A DNA stretch of 64,000 nt from Halobacteriales archaeon QS_6_64_34 (lineage in GTDB: Archaea; Halobacteriota; Halobacteria; Halobacteriales; Haloarculaceae), in NCBI GenBank assembly GCA_003020925.1, contig PXRT01000017.1, positions 149,686-213,685 on the forward strand, written 5' to 3'. Shown in pieces: positions 1-8,522 of the stretch. Under the pieces are notes generated by a model, which saw only the letters and a program-made list of their open reading frames with translations, made no database searches and was not told the DNA's origin. The position numbers were made by a program, and so were the translations under genes. Numbering within the stretch: the stretch's first letter is position 1; each line of letters starts with the position of its first letter.

Positions 1-99
1 CAACGAACGGAGTGAGTGAAGCGCGCAGCGAGTCGCAGTAGTCGAGCGGTCGGGGGCTTTCTGGCTCTCTTCCGCGTTTTCTACTAAACTAAACACTAC
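1..99. repeat. R1 repeat element, right part (cut by window edge)
   Basis: The first 66 bases match, in reverse complement, the segment at 47326-47391, and also match the right part of the copy at 5664-5896. The terminal part (67-99), ending in CTAAACTAAACACTAC, matches the end at 47500-47532 and, inverted, 34225-34255. It contains the inner GGGGCTTTCTGGCT motif at 53-66. The left part lies outside the window. It has no coding capacity. Confidence 0.8.
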
Positions 100-150
100 T
101 GTCGAGCCGGCAAGAAGAGCTTTAGGTTCTCAAATACGATACTGGGACGA

Positions 151-381
151 ATGGACCGACGCGTACTGTTCGACGCTCTGCTGGTCGTCGTCGGTGGGTT
201 GGTCGCCTACACCGAGGCGTTCGGGTTCGCCGACCCGCGAGCGACCATCCAGCAGATACTCGCGATTCTCGCGACACTGGACGTGCGCGTCTACCTCGTT
301 CTCAGCGGCCTCTTTAGCGTCGTCTTCGTCGGCTACCTCGTCGTCTACCTGCCACACGCACGGACCATCCGCCCACGCTAG
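151..381 (+). CDS. small two-helix membrane protein
   Basis: A 76-residue hydrophobic protein with two probable transmembrane helices: about residues 7-27 (rich in L, V, G) and about residues 46-68, with a short charged loop between. The C-terminus ends in basic residues (RTIRPR), suggesting a cytoplasmic tail. It starts at an ATG about 50 bases after the R1 end and has haloarchaeal G/C-ending codons. I do not recognise a family. The next gene follows in the same direction 49 bases later. It could be a membrane anchor or an orphan microprotein. Confidence 0.6.
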   Translation: MDRRVLFDALLVVVGGLVAYTEAFGFADPRATIQQILAILATLDVRVYLVLSGLFSVVFVGYLVVYLPHARTIRPR

Positions 382-430
382 CCCACCGACTCCGTATCAT
401 CTTTATCCCGGGCTTTCGTTCCTCCGGCCA

Positions 431-751
431 ATGAGTGAGTTCGACCCCGAACAGTTCGAGGACAAGTACGTGAACTACTTCCCACAGCTCCAGAAGGCCT
501 ACCAGCAGGCCTTCGAGGTGATGAACGACCGGTACGACTCGGAACTGGTCCACGCCATCGACCAGCAGGTGTTGAACGAGTCCGAGCCGTTCTACGACGA
601 GGACCGGGGGTTCTACGTCGAACTCCCCGAGAGCCCCTCCGAGCGGCTCACGGCTGTTGTCGTCGACGACGAGAAGCTCTCGGTCGTCATGGAGGAGTAC
701 GTCGACCGGCTCGAGAGCGAACTGCACCACATCTTCGGCGTCGACCGCTGA
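431..751 (+). CDS. DUF5783-like conserved haloarchaeal protein
   Basis: A 106-residue soluble acidic protein without cysteines or membrane segments, rich in Asp, Glu and Tyr. It resembles the short conserved haloarchaeal DUF5783 proteins (recalled family, not searched). The start at 431 is preferred over an upstream in-frame start at 194 because the reading before 431 has non-haloarchaeal composition, being Arg/Ser rich, and overlaps the membrane-protein gene. Function unknown. Confidence 0.7.
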   Translation: MSEFDPEQFEDKYVNYFPQLQKAYQQAFEVMNDRYDSELVHAIDQQVLNESEPFYDEDRGFYVELPESPSERLTAVVVDDEKLSVVMEEYVDRLESELHHIFGVDR

Positions 752-771
752 AAAATCGAGGCGGTCGTCCG

Positions 772-1764
772 TTACGGTGCGATAGGCGTCGCCGTCGACG
801 GCGTGGGCTCGTCGCGACCGAAGCCACCACCGCCGAAGCCGCCGCCATCGGGGGCGTCCTCGGGCGACTTCTCGCCGGCGACCAGGAAGTCGAGCAGGTT
901 CCCGACCAGCGCTTCGTTGTCGGCCCGGTAGACCCACTCCTCGTCGACGATGCTCGAATCGCCGACCGCGACGAGGTTGTCGCTGCGTGTGAGGACGGTG
1001 TAGGTGTCAGACTGACGGGTCGTCGACTGGGTCGTTCCCTCGGAGGCGGTGACCACCGGTTGGCCGCCGCTGACACCGACCGATTCGTGGAGTACGACGC
1101 GGTCGACGCCGTCGGTAAGCGCCGAGTTACCGGCCGGCGTCCCGTAGATGGTCCGGTAGTTGTTGTCGTTGTCCGCCACGTTGTACAGGTAGCCGTTGTC
1201 GTACGAGAGCCCGTACTGGCTGGTCAGGGGCAACAGGGGTTTCGGTGGGCCGAAGCTCCTGCTGGGGCCGCCAAACGGGCTTGCGGGGGCCTGCTGCTGG
1301 GGCTCGTTCATCAGCACGACGCGACCGCCCGCGTCGGTAAAGGCCTGCAGTCCAGCGGCGTCCGCATCGGAGATGGGCGCGCTGGCGCCGATGAGGATGT
1401 AGGCGTCGGCATCACTCAGCGTGCTGTTGAGGCCAAAGCCCGACCCGCCGGAGCTGTACCGGACCGTCGCGCCGTTTTCGGTCAGCGTGTTGGCCATGGG
1501 TGCCACCGTCTCGGGGGTGACACCGGAACTATAGGTGGTGTCGATGACGACGACCGTCCCCTCGGCGTCTTCGGACATCGATATCTCACCGCTCTCCTCG
1601 GGGACCTCTGCGACCGCATCACCGGTGTTGAACGCCGAGGCGTTCGAATCGTCGACCGCCGGGGCAGAGCTGCCCCCGACCGCACCGAGTGCGACCGACC
1701 CGACGACGAGTGCCAGCACGAAGGCGCCGACGAAGACGCCGAGCCGCTTCTCGACGTCACTCAT
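772..1764 (-). CDS. DUF4350 domain membrane-anchored protein
   Basis: 330 residues. The N-terminus has one transmembrane helix (about residues 9-28) after a short cytoplasmic MSDVEKR segment. The outside part looks like a DUF4350 or glutamine-amidotransferase-like Rossmann fold: a VVVIDTTYSSG strand followed by ILIGAS and VVLMNEP strands. A Gly-rich C-terminal tail (GGGFGGGGFGRDE) follows. The start at 1764 overlaps the stop of the upstream sppA gene by 8 bases, so the pair is probably translationally coupled. Related DUF4350 proteins often sit with MoxR/DUF58 genes; here the partner is a membrane protease. Role unknown; possibly a sensor or scaffold for SppA. Confidence 0.75.
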   Translation of the reverse strand: MSDVEKRLGVFVGAFVLALVVGSVALGAVGGSSAPAVDDSNASAFNTGDAVAEVPEESGEISMSEDAEGTVVVIDTTYSSGVTPETVAPMANTLTENGATVRYSSGGSGFGLNSTLSDADAYILIGASAPISDADAAGLQAFTDAGGRVVLMNEPQQQAPASPFGGPSRSFGPPKPLLPLTSQYGLSYDNGYLYNVADNDNNYRTIYGTPAGNSALTDGVDRVVLHESVGVSGGQPVVTASEGTTQSTTRQSDTYTVLTRSDNLVAVGDSSIVDEEWVYRADNEALVGNLLDFLVAGEKSPEDAPDGGGFGGGGFGRDEPTPSTATPIAP

Positions 1765-2692
1765 CGCGAACACCTCCCTGGTCGGTGCTGTTGTAGACGA
1801 TTCGCTCGTTTTCGAGCGTGCCAAACAACATGAGGAATCTGATGCGTTGGACGCCGTCGTCCGCCATCGGCGACTGTTCGACGGTCACGGTGCTGTTCGT
1901 CGCGTCGGACCCGCCCGAGGCCAGCAGACTCAGTGTCCGTGGCTCTGCGGGGTCGCGGTAGCTCACCTGGTAGTTCGAGACGCCAGCGTCGGCTGCGGCC
2001 GCCGCGATGGCGTCCTCGGTCGACCCGATTTCGTCCGCGTAGCCGGTGTTGACCGCGCGACCGCCGACGTAGACGGTCGCCTCCGAGACGGTCTCACGGG
2101 AGACGGTCAGGTTCTCGCCGCGTTCCTGCATCACCGAGCCGACGAAGGAGCGCTGCATCGACTCGATTGTGGCGTACCACTCGTCCTGTGTCATCGCGCC
2201 GGCCTTGTCCGGCCCGGTCGTTACACCCGGCGGCAGCCCGCTGCTCGATGGGACGCTTGCGCGGACCCCGACGCTGCCGACGAGGCTGCCCGGCGTGACG
2301 TAGATGCGGTCGCTCGGGATAGCGGTGTAGTAGGCGCCGGAGGCGGCCGTCGACCCGACGCTCGTGTACACCGGCTTCTCTTCGGAGAGCCGCTTGACGG
2401 CCAGATACATCGATTCACTGGCCGCTGCCCCGCCACCGGGGCTGTTGATGCTGAGCACGACCGCTTTGACCGAGTCGTTCTGCCGGAGCTGTCGGAGTTC
2501 CTGGACGGTCTCCTGGGCGGACGAGCCAGTTATCGGTTCGTCGACGTTCACCACGACCACGTGGTTCTGGTTGCTTTCCGCGACTGCCACCGCGTACGGT
2601 GCTACGGCGGCACCGATGAGGAGGGCGACTATCGCGAGGACTGTGTACGACTGGAGGGCAGTCGCCACATACGTGTCAATTGGGTTATTCAT
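1757..2692 (-). CDS. sppA: signal peptide peptidase SppA-type serine protease
   Basis: 311 residues. One N-terminal transmembrane helix (about 17-37) is followed by a Clp/crotonase-like protease domain outside the membrane. The oxyanion-region motif LSINSPGGG is at 80-88, the nucleophile Ser118 lies in TAASGAYY, and a candidate general-base lysine is K163 in TTGPDKAG; together these fit the Ser/Lys dyad of archaeal SppA. The length suits the single-domain archaeal form. It probably degrades leftover signal peptides or membrane-protein fragments. The stop overlaps the start of the DUF4350 gene. Confidence 0.88.
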   Translation of the reverse strand: MNNPIDTYVATALQSYTVLAIVALLIGAAVAPYAVAVAESNQNHVVVVNVDEPITGSSAQETVQELRQLRQNDSVKAVVLSINSPGGGAAASESMYLAVKRLSEEKPVYTSVGSTAASGAYYTAIPSDRIYVTPGSLVGSVGVRASVPSSSGLPPGVTTGPDKAGAMTQDEWYATIESMQRSFVGSVMQERGENLTVSRETVSEATVYVGGRAVNTGYADEIGSTEDAIAAAAADAGVSNYQVSYRDPAEPRTLSLLASGGSDATNSTVTVEQSPMADDGVQRIRFLMLFGTLENERIVYNSTDQGGVRDE

Positions 2693-2832
2693 AGGGCCTA
2701 CGTTTCAGCCGTGACACGTCTGGATAATAAAGCTATTTGGATAGCCCTGATGGGTAACTGGTGGAAAGCTGGGGCGACTCCAGTCGGCGCCGACATGGTA
2801 AGATTCCTTACGCTCGCCCCGCAAGCGCCGGT

Positions 2833-4830
2833 ATGGACCAACGGACGCCGCCCCAGACCGAGGAAGGCTGGTACGTGCTCCACGACTGTCGCCGCGTCGA
2901 CTGGGACGCCTGGCGCGACGCCCCCGAGCGGGCGCGTGACCGAGCCCTCGCCGAGGGCATCGACTTCCTTGAGGGGTACGAATCGCTGGCCGACGCGGAG
3001 GCCGGCCAGACGGCCGTCTACACTGTCATGGGCCACAAAGCAGACCTCATGATACTGCATCTGCGGCCGACGATGGCCGACCTCGACGCCGCCGAGCGCC
3101 ACTTCGAGCAGACCGAGTTCGCGGCCTTTACCGAACGAGCCTACTCCTACGTCTCGGTCACCGAGGCATCGGGCTACACGGAGAAAGCCCGGGAGTACTT
3201 CGACGGCGAAGTCGCCGACGATTCGGGTCTGGCACAGTACATCCAGTCCCGGCTCCACCCCGACGTGCCCGACGAGGAGTTCGTCTGTTTCTACCCGATG
3301 AGCAAGCGCCGCGAGCCCGACCAGAATTGGTACGACACGTCCTTCGAGGAGCGGGCCGCCCACATCGAGCGCCACGGCGACATCGGCCGGGAGTACGGCG
3401 GGAAGGTGAACCAGATGATATGTGGCTCAATCGGCTTCGACGACTGGGAGTGGGGCATTACGCTGTGGAGTGACGATATGACTCACGTCAAGGAACTCCT
3501 GACGGAGATGCGCTTTGACCCCTCGACCGCGAAGTTCGCCGAGTTCGGTCCGTTCTACGTCGGGCGCCGGTTCGAACCCGATGACTTGCCGGCTGTCATG
3601 GCCGGCCACCGGGTCCCGACCGACGCGGCGAACGCACCGCCGGCGGCCGGCGACGACCCAGCCCACGCGACGGCGACCGACGCCCACGCCGCCGATTCGG
3701 GGCCGGCGGCCGACGCCGACGGCCACGGGAACGCCCATCCGGGCAGCCCCGGCGAGGGCGACCATCCCCACGGCGAGGCGACGGCGGACGCAGACCACCC
3801 GACGAGCGATGCGAGCGACGCGGACAGCGATGGTGCCGAGAGCCATGACGGCGGCCGCCCCGACGTCTCGGGTGACTTCGAGGCGGTCGACGACGCCGTG
3901 GGCCGCCTGGGCCGCCTGGGCCTCCACGAGGGCGAGGCCTACGACGCCGGTGACTACGCGCTCGTCTATCACTCGGCGACCGACGCCGAGGACCTCGTCG
4001 ACGAGGTCGGGGAACTCGCCGAGAGCTTCGACCACTACGACCGCCACGTGACGACGTCGGTGCGGGCCCAGAGCGGGCAGAGCTACGTCGTCAGTATCTG
4101 GACCGCCAAGGAGGCCGCCGAGACCGCCGCCGGCTTCCTCGGCGATTTGCCGGGCATCGAGGAGCGCGTCGGCGGCCAACTCGGGGAACCCGACGAGGAC
4201 GACGATGATAGCGCCGACGCGGACGCCGACCGGACCGCTGCCTCCTCCCAGTCCATCCGCGAGGAACTCGACGCTGAAGGCGTCTATGCCGGCCAGCCCC
4301 ACGGCGAGGACGTCTACGCGCTCGTGGTCTACTCCGAGGCCGACCCGGAGACGCTGGCCGACGAAGTCGGTGACCTCCGGGGTGCCTTCGACCGCTACGA
4401 CACGCACGTGCGGACGACGATTTATCAGGACCTCGACTCGGACACCACCGCCGTCGCCTCGCTGTGGGACACCGAGGACGCCGCCGGCACCGCCAGCACC
4501 TACCTCACCGACATACCCGGCGTCGTCCGCCGGCAGGGCGAGAGCGACGGCTTCGGGACGATGGGGATGTTCTACACCGTCAAGCCCGACTATCGGGAGG
4601 ACTTCGTCGCCAAGTTCGACACCGTCGGCGGCCTGCTCGAGGAGATGGACGGCCACCGCGAGACCGCGCTGCTGGCGAATCGGGACGACGCAAACGACAT
4701 GTTCATCGCCAGCCAGTGGGACAGCAAAGACGACGCGATGGCCTTTTTCCGCTCGGAGGAGTTCTCCGAGACCGTCTCCTGGGGACGGGACGTGCTGGCG
4801 GACCGACCGCGCCACGTCTTCCTGGCCTGA
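2833..4830 (+). CDS. pitA: PitA-like haem protein: chlorite-dismutase-like plus monooxygenase-like fusion
   Basis: 665 residues. Residues 1-255 are a chlorite-dismutase/HemQ-like domain with the RHGDIGREYGGKV stretch (candidate axial haem ligand H181) and GFDDWEWGITLW. Residues about 262-342 form a low-complexity linker very rich in His, Asp, Ala and Gly. Two homologous dimeric alpha/beta-like repeats follow (about 349-442 and 474-570; the second carries the matching YALVVYSEAD and RYDTHV), then a C-terminal antibiotic-biosynthesis-monooxygenase-like domain (574-665). This matches the known haloarchaeal PitA architecture, a dimeric haem protein; I infer a role in haem synthesis or haem handling. 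ATG 2833 is chosen because the in-frame extension to 2761 is basic and unlike the protein. Confidence 0.85.
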   Translation: MDQRTPPQTEEGWYVLHDCRRVDWDAWRDAPERARDRALAEGIDFLEGYESLADAEAGQTAVYTVMGHKADLMILHLRPTMADLDAAERHFEQTEFAAFTERAYSYVSVTEASGYTEKAREYFDGEVADDSGLAQYIQSRLHPDVPDEEFVCFYPMSKRREPDQNWYDTSFEERAAHIERHGDIGREYGGKVNQMICGSIGFDDWEWGITLWSDDMTHVKELLTEMRFDPSTAKFAEFGPFYVGRRFEPDDLPAVMAGHRVPTDAANAPPAAGDDPAHATATDAHAADSGPAADADGHGNAHPGSPGEGDHPHGEATADADHPTSDASDADSDGAESHDGGRPDVSGDFEAVDDAVGRLGRLGLHEGEAYDAGDYALVYHSATDAEDLVDEVGELAESFDHYDRHVTTSVRAQSGQSYVVSIWTAKEAAETAAGFLGDLPGIEERVGGQLGEPDEDDDDSADADADRTAASSQSIREELDAEGVYAGQPHGEDVYALVVYSEADPETLADEVGDLRGAFDRYDTHVRTTIYQDLDSDTTAVASLWDTEDAAGTASTYLTDIPGVVRRQGESDGFGTMGMFYTVKPDYREDFVAKFDTVGGLLEEMDGHRETALLANRDDANDMFIASQWDSKDDAMAFFRSEEFSETVSWGRDVLADRPRHVFLA

Positions 4831-4849
4831 GCGTGCGAGGAGTCCCTAC

Positions 4850-5614
4850 TCACTGTCGTCGGGCCACGAACCGGAGCCGGCGGTAGTCGACCGTCCACGT
4901 CCCGGTCTCGGGGTCGAACAGGGCCGGACGCAGCCGCTCCTCGACGGCCGCAAGGATGGCCTCGCGGTCCGTCTCCGAGACCGGTGCGAACAGTTCGTCG
5001 CCGAACATCCCTATCCACTCCCGGAGTCCGGCCTCGCCGCCGTCCAGTTCCGTCGGTCGGTCGAACAGCCACGCACTGGTGACTTCGAGACCATGCGATT
5101 CCAGCCGAGGCGCGTACTCGCCGATGCTCGGAAAGTACCACGAGTGGTCGGTGTCGTAGCCACGCTCAGACAGCTCGGTCCGGACGGCGGTCTCGACCTG
5201 CGAGACGTTGCCCCGGCCGCCGAACTCCGCGACGAACCGGCCCTCGTCAGCCAGCGCCGACGCGACCATCGATAGGGCGGCGTCGTGGTCGTCGCTGGGA
5301 ATCCAGTGCAAGGCGGCGTTCGAGAAGACGGCGTCGAATTCACTGGGGTCGTACTTGCGGGCGTCGGCCACCTCGAAAGAGAGGCCGGGATAGCGCTCGC
5401 GGGCCTGTTCGACCATCGACGCGGCGGCGTCGATGCCGACCACGTCGGCGCCGCTGTCGGCGATGGTCGCCGTCAGCGTCCCCGTGCCACAGCCCACGTC
5501 GAGGATTCGCTTGCCGGGCTGGGGGTCCAGTAACCGCACGACGTCTTTCCCGTACTCGGCGACGAAGCCGTGGCCCTCGTCGTAGTCATCGGGGTCCCAC
5601 TCGTTATCGGGCAT
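4850..5614 (-). CDS. class I SAM-dependent methyltransferase
   Basis: 254 residues, Rossmann-type methyltransferase. Motif I ILDVGCGTGTL lies at about 38-48, the acidic residue after strand 2 is in VVGIDAA, and motif IV-like FDAVFSNAALHWI is at about 94-106. The overall pattern resembles the trans-aconitate/ubiE-like group (DUF/Methyltransf_11, 25). The substrate cannot be deduced. It is convergent with the PitA-like gene, with 19 bases between stops. The Trp-His after the motif IV Asn is typical of small-molecule methyltransferases such as trans-aconitate methyltransferase. Confidence 0.85.
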   Translation of the reverse strand: MPDNEWDPDDYDEGHGFVAEYGKDVVRLLDPQPGKRILDVGCGTGTLTATIADSGADVVGIDAAASMVEQARERYPGLSFEVADARKYDPSEFDAVFSNAALHWIPSDDHDAALSMVASALADEGRFVAEFGGRGNVSQVETAVRTELSERGYDTDHSWYFPSIGEYAPRLESHGLEVTSAWLFDRPTELDGGEAGLREWIGMFGDELFAPVSETDREAILAAVEERLRPALFDPETGTWTVDYRRLRFVARRQ

Positions 5615-5663
5615 GCCGGGAGCAACGACAGGCGCGGGAGAAAAAGCTTCGGGGGTGTGTGAC

Positions 5664-5896
5664 GGTAGTGTTTACGTTAGCAGGAACGGACTCAGAGAGC
5701 CAGAAAGCCCCGGCTGGCTTCGGTCGGGGGGCTCGCTGTGCTCCTCGGCCTTCGGCCTGCGGTGCTTACGTCGCCCGCCTTCCCGAAGCCAGACTGCAAC
5801 GAACAGAGTGAGTGAAGCGCGCAGCGAGTCGCAGTAGTCGAGCGGTCGGGGGCTTTCTGGCTGGTGACAGTCTGAACCGCTTACTTAAACACTGCC
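5664..5896. repeat. R1 repeat element, full copy
   Basis: A 233-bp element with imperfect inverted ends: left GGTAGTGTTTACGTTAGC, and right (inverted) GGCAGTGTTTAAGTAAGC. Inner inverted pair: AGCCAGAAAGCCCC at 5698-5711 and GGGGCTTTCTGGCT at 5849-5862. Its right part (5796-5895) is nearly identical to the reverse complement of the copy at 47291-47535 and to positions 1-66. There is no transposase; it is MITE-like. It ends 15 bases from the sufU stop. Confidence 0.8.
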
Positions 5897-5910
5897 TGTG
5901 TGACCCGTCC

Positions 5911-6333
5911 TCAGTCTTCGGTCGTCGTCCGGTCGATATCCAGCTCGTCGAAGTAGATATCGGCGCCGTCCTGGGCGACCTTCTCGGCCAGCACGGCGCA
6001 TTTGATTCGCATCGGGGAGATATCGACGCCGAGCATGTCGACGATATCGTCGCGGTCCAGTTCGCGGAGTTCGTCGACGGCCATCCCGTGGAGTCGCTCC
6101 GAGAGCATCGACGCCGACGCCTGGGAGATGGCACAGCCGTCCCCGCGGAATGCGACCCGTTCGATGGTCTCTTCGTCCTCGCTCAACACCACGTCCATCC
6201 GGATTTCGTCGCCGCACATCGGGTTCTCTCCAACGTGGGTGAACGTCGGATTCTCGAGTTCCCCCGTATTACGGGGGTTCTTGTAGTGGTCGAGAATCTG
6301 CTGTCGGTACATATCAGAGCCTCCGATACCCAT
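5911..6333 (-). CDS. sufU: SufU/NifU-like iron-sulfur scaffold or sulfur-transfer protein
   Basis: 140 residues with the three conserved cysteines of the SufU/IscU family: C40 in NPMCGDE (with D42), C67 in GDGCAIS and C112 in IKCAVL. It accepts persulfide sulfur from SufS or serves as a zinc-dependent sulfurtransferase. The start at 6333 is preceded by a GGGAG ribosome-binding site 7 bases upstream; the in-frame upstream ATG at 6381 adds an unlike CTRAP-type extension. sufS lies 722 bases upstream on the same strand, with a transposon remnant between, so sufU probably needs its own promoter (T/A-rich stretch near 6365-6375). Confidence 0.9.
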   Translation of the reverse strand: MGIGGSDMYRQQILDHYKNPRNTGELENPTFTHVGENPMCGDEIRMDVVLSEDEETIERVAFRGDGCAISQASASMLSERLHGMAVDELRELDRDDIVDMLGVDISPMRIKCAVLAEKVAQDGADIYFDELDIDRTTTED

Positions 6334-6640
6334 TGTTACTCCCTGATAGGGCGCTCGCGTGCAAAAGGCTTGCTTCTCCACCTTTTTCTTCGTTGAGTGC
6401 GCTCACTTCGCTCGCGCACCACGCCTCGAAAAACGTGGGTCAAAAAGGCCGAATCCGAACGAAGTGAGGATTCGGTGAAACGGCTCACTTCGCTCGCCGT
6501 ATGCTCGCCACGGCAGGCCTGCCCTTCCCCGGGTCGCGCCACAGCGGGCGCTTCCGGCCCTCAGCAAGCGGTAGCGCGGAGCCTCCGTCCTCAAGCGCGA
6601 GCGAAGCGAGCGGTAGGGCGGAGAGGAAGCGCGTTGTGAA
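6334..6640. repeat. palindrome-rich intergenic stretch between sufU and the TnpB remnant
   Basis: It contains several short inverted repeats built on the haloarchaeal CTCACTTCGCTCG theme: GAGTGCGCTCAC near 6395-6406, an 8-bp pair CCGAATCC (6449-6456) / GGATTCGG (6468-6475), and repeated CTCACTTCGCTCG at 6402-6414 and 6484-6496. No coding frame with haloarchaeal composition is visible. The first 60 bases upstream of sufU probably include its promoter. Confidence 0.5.
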
Positions 6641-7052
6641 ACAGGGTAAACCGCAAGACTTAGGCCCTCTACGCCCCATGTCTTTGATACTGCCGTCCTT
6701 GCACAAGTCGGGGTCGGTAGATGCCGCGAGTAAACCGGCATCTGTGGCGCGACCGCGGTACCGTCGCGCCCCGCACTCGGGAACGACGACCGCGAACGGG
6801 TTTGACTCCCGTTCCCCGCTTGGGGATAGAGCGCGAGAACACCGGGAATTAAACCGGCGGGACAATCCACGGCACGGCTCCGGTAGGCGGGTCGCAGCAC
6901 TGCTCCGACCCGCCGGCCGCGTCGTGGACGGCAAGAGGAAGCCGGGCCGCGTCCATGCATGGGGTCGCGGGGCACAATGTCGTTGCGGGAAAGCCCCGCC
7001 CTCAAGGAGTGACCGAGGGCCGCAAGGCCCGAGGGAGCGAGTAGGGCGGGGT
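6640..7052 (+). pseudogene. decayed IS200/IS605-type TnpB tail and right end
   Basis: The clearest part is 6959-7012, which reads MGSRGTMSLRESPALKE and a stop, matching the SPALKE-type C-termini I know from haloarchaeal TnpB proteins. In another frame just upstream the reading GRVVDGKRKPG resembles the VVDAKRVVE segment that normally precedes this tail, implying a frameshift. The stop overlaps a right-end-like inverted repeat GCCCCGCCCT (6993-7002) / AGGGCGGGGT (7043-7052), followed by AGTTTAC. No RuvC or zinc-finger motif survives. 6640-6950 is assigned only by position. It lies opposite to sufS and sufU. Confidence 0.5.
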
Positions 7053-7055
7053 AGT

Positions 7056-8303
7056 TTACGCGAACAACTGTCTGGCGTCGTCGATAGCCTCGATGAGTTT
7101 GTCGACCTCTTCCCTCGAATTGTAGACGTAGAAGGACGCTCGCGCCGAGGCCGGAACGCCGAGCTTGTCGTGGAGCGGCTGGGTGCAGTGGTCGCCGGCC
7201 CGAATCGCCACGGCGGAGTCGTTGAGGATAGAGGAGAGGTCGTGGGCGTGGACGGAGTTCAGATTGAACGAGACGAGGCCGCCCCGTTCGACGCCGGCGG
7301 GCGGGCCGAGGATGTCGATGTCGCCCTCGCCGTCCAGCTGTTCGATGGTGTACTGGGCGAGTTCGTTCTCGTGGCGCCGAATCGCCTCCATCCCGATGTC
7401 GTCGAGGTAATCACAGGCCTCGGCGAGCGCGATGCCCTGGCAGATGACGGGCGTGCCGGCCTCGAACTTCCAGGGGAGGTCGTGCCACGTCGAGTCCTCG
7501 AAGGTGACCTTGTTTATCATCATCCCGCCGTAGAGATACGGCTCCATCTCCTCTAAGATGTGCTTCTTGCCATAGAGGACGCCGATGCCGGTCGGCCCGG
7601 CCATCTTGTGGCCCGAGAACGCGAGGAAGTCGGCGTCGATGGCCTCCACGTCCACGGGGCGGTTGGGCACCGACTGGGCGCCGTCGACGAAGATGTAGGC
7701 GCCGTGGTCGTGGGCGATGTCGGCCAGTTCCGAGACGGGGTTGACAGTACCAAGGGTGTTCGAGACGTGGACGACGTTGACCATCGCGGTGTCGTCGCCG
7801 ATGAGTTCCCGGGCGTGGTCCATGTCCAGGGTCCCGTCCTCCTCGACTTCGATGTAGCGGCAGGTGGCGCCGGTCTTCTTACAGATTTGCTGCCACGTCA
7901 CGAGCGAGGCGTGGTGTTCCATCTCGGTGAGGACGACCTCGTCGCCGGGGCCGAGTTCGTTCAGGCCCCAGGCGTAGGCGACGAGGTTCTCGCTCTCGGT
8001 GGTGTTTTTGGTGAAGACGATTTCCTCGCGCCCGCCCGAGGCGCCGATGAACTCCGCGACGCGGTCGTGGGCCTCCTCGTAGGCGATGGAGGCCTCCTGG
8101 CTCAACTGGTGGAGCCCACGGTGAACGTTGGCGTTGGTGTGGCGGTAGTAATGTGCGATGGTGTCGACGACCCGGTCGGGGGTCTGTGTCGTTGCGGCGT
8201 TGTCGAGATAGACGAGTTGCTCGCCGCCGAACTCCCGCCGGAGGATTGGGTACTCCTCCCGGATAGCCGCCACGTCGAGTGGTTCGATGTCGGTTTGTCC
8301 CAT
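7056..8303 (-). CDS. sufS: cysteine desulfurase, SufS type
   Basis: 415 residues, aminotransferase class V fold. The PLP-binding lysine is K233 in FSGHKMAGP, the catalytic cysteine is C373 in RAGDHCTQP (group II, SufS style), and the YLDNAATTQ N-terminal motif is at 32-40. It removes sulfur from cysteine for Fe-S cluster assembly, passing it to SufU. The stop codon (7056-7058) lies immediately beside the inverted repeat of the TnpB remnant, so the element was inserted, or a deletion ended, directly at its 3' end. Confidence 0.95.
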   Translation of the reverse strand: MGQTDIEPLDVAAIREEYPILRREFGGEQLVYLDNAATTQTPDRVVDTIAHYYRHTNANVHRGLHQLSQEASIAYEEAHDRVAEFIGASGGREEIVFTKNTTESENLVAYAWGLNELGPGDEVVLTEMEHHASLVTWQQICKKTGATCRYIEVEEDGTLDMDHARELIGDDTAMVNVVHVSNTLGTVNPVSELADIAHDHGAYIFVDGAQSVPNRPVDVEAIDADFLAFSGHKMAGPTGIGVLYGKKHILEEMEPYLYGGMMINKVTFEDSTWHDLPWKFEAGTPVICQGIALAEACDYLDDIGMEAIRRHENELAQYTIEQLDGEGDIDILGPPAGVERGGLVSFNLNSVHAHDLSSILNDSAVAIRAGDHCTQPLHDKLGVPASARASFYVYNSREEVDKLIEAIDDARQLFA

Positions 8304-8522
8304 TGGCTAGCAAAAGGGGTTGGGCAGTGAACTTTCTTTTGGTTCACCAAAACCACGGTTCGTCTGGACCGAAACACTGCCGACCCCTGGCGGTCGAATA
8401 TCGCAATAGATACTCGCTCGGCCCGTCGAATTCCACTGCCCGTTGACACATTCGGCGGGTCCCGGACATCCACGTATTCGAGGGCGGCTGGAAGCTCAAA
8501 CAGCTGGCGTTGCGGTAGCGAG

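Noticed and set aside
1535..3052. Long open frame on the plus strand opposite sppA and DUF4350
   Set aside because: Arg/Val/Gly-rich antisense reading with no domain; an artefact of high G+C opposite the real minus-strand genes.
6790..6840. tRNA T-arm-like GGGTTTGACTCCC
   Set aside because: The loop does not fit TTCRANY, and no acceptor or anticodon stem pairs around it.
6403..7005. 200-codon minus-strand frame inside the suf spacer
   Set aside because: Arg/Pro/Ser-rich, no domain; the plus strand carries the TnpB-like tail instead.
6640..7052. RNase P or 7S RNA gene in the suf spacer
   Set aside because: None of the conserved RNase P or SRP RNA core motifs were found on either strand; the TnpB tail explains part of it.
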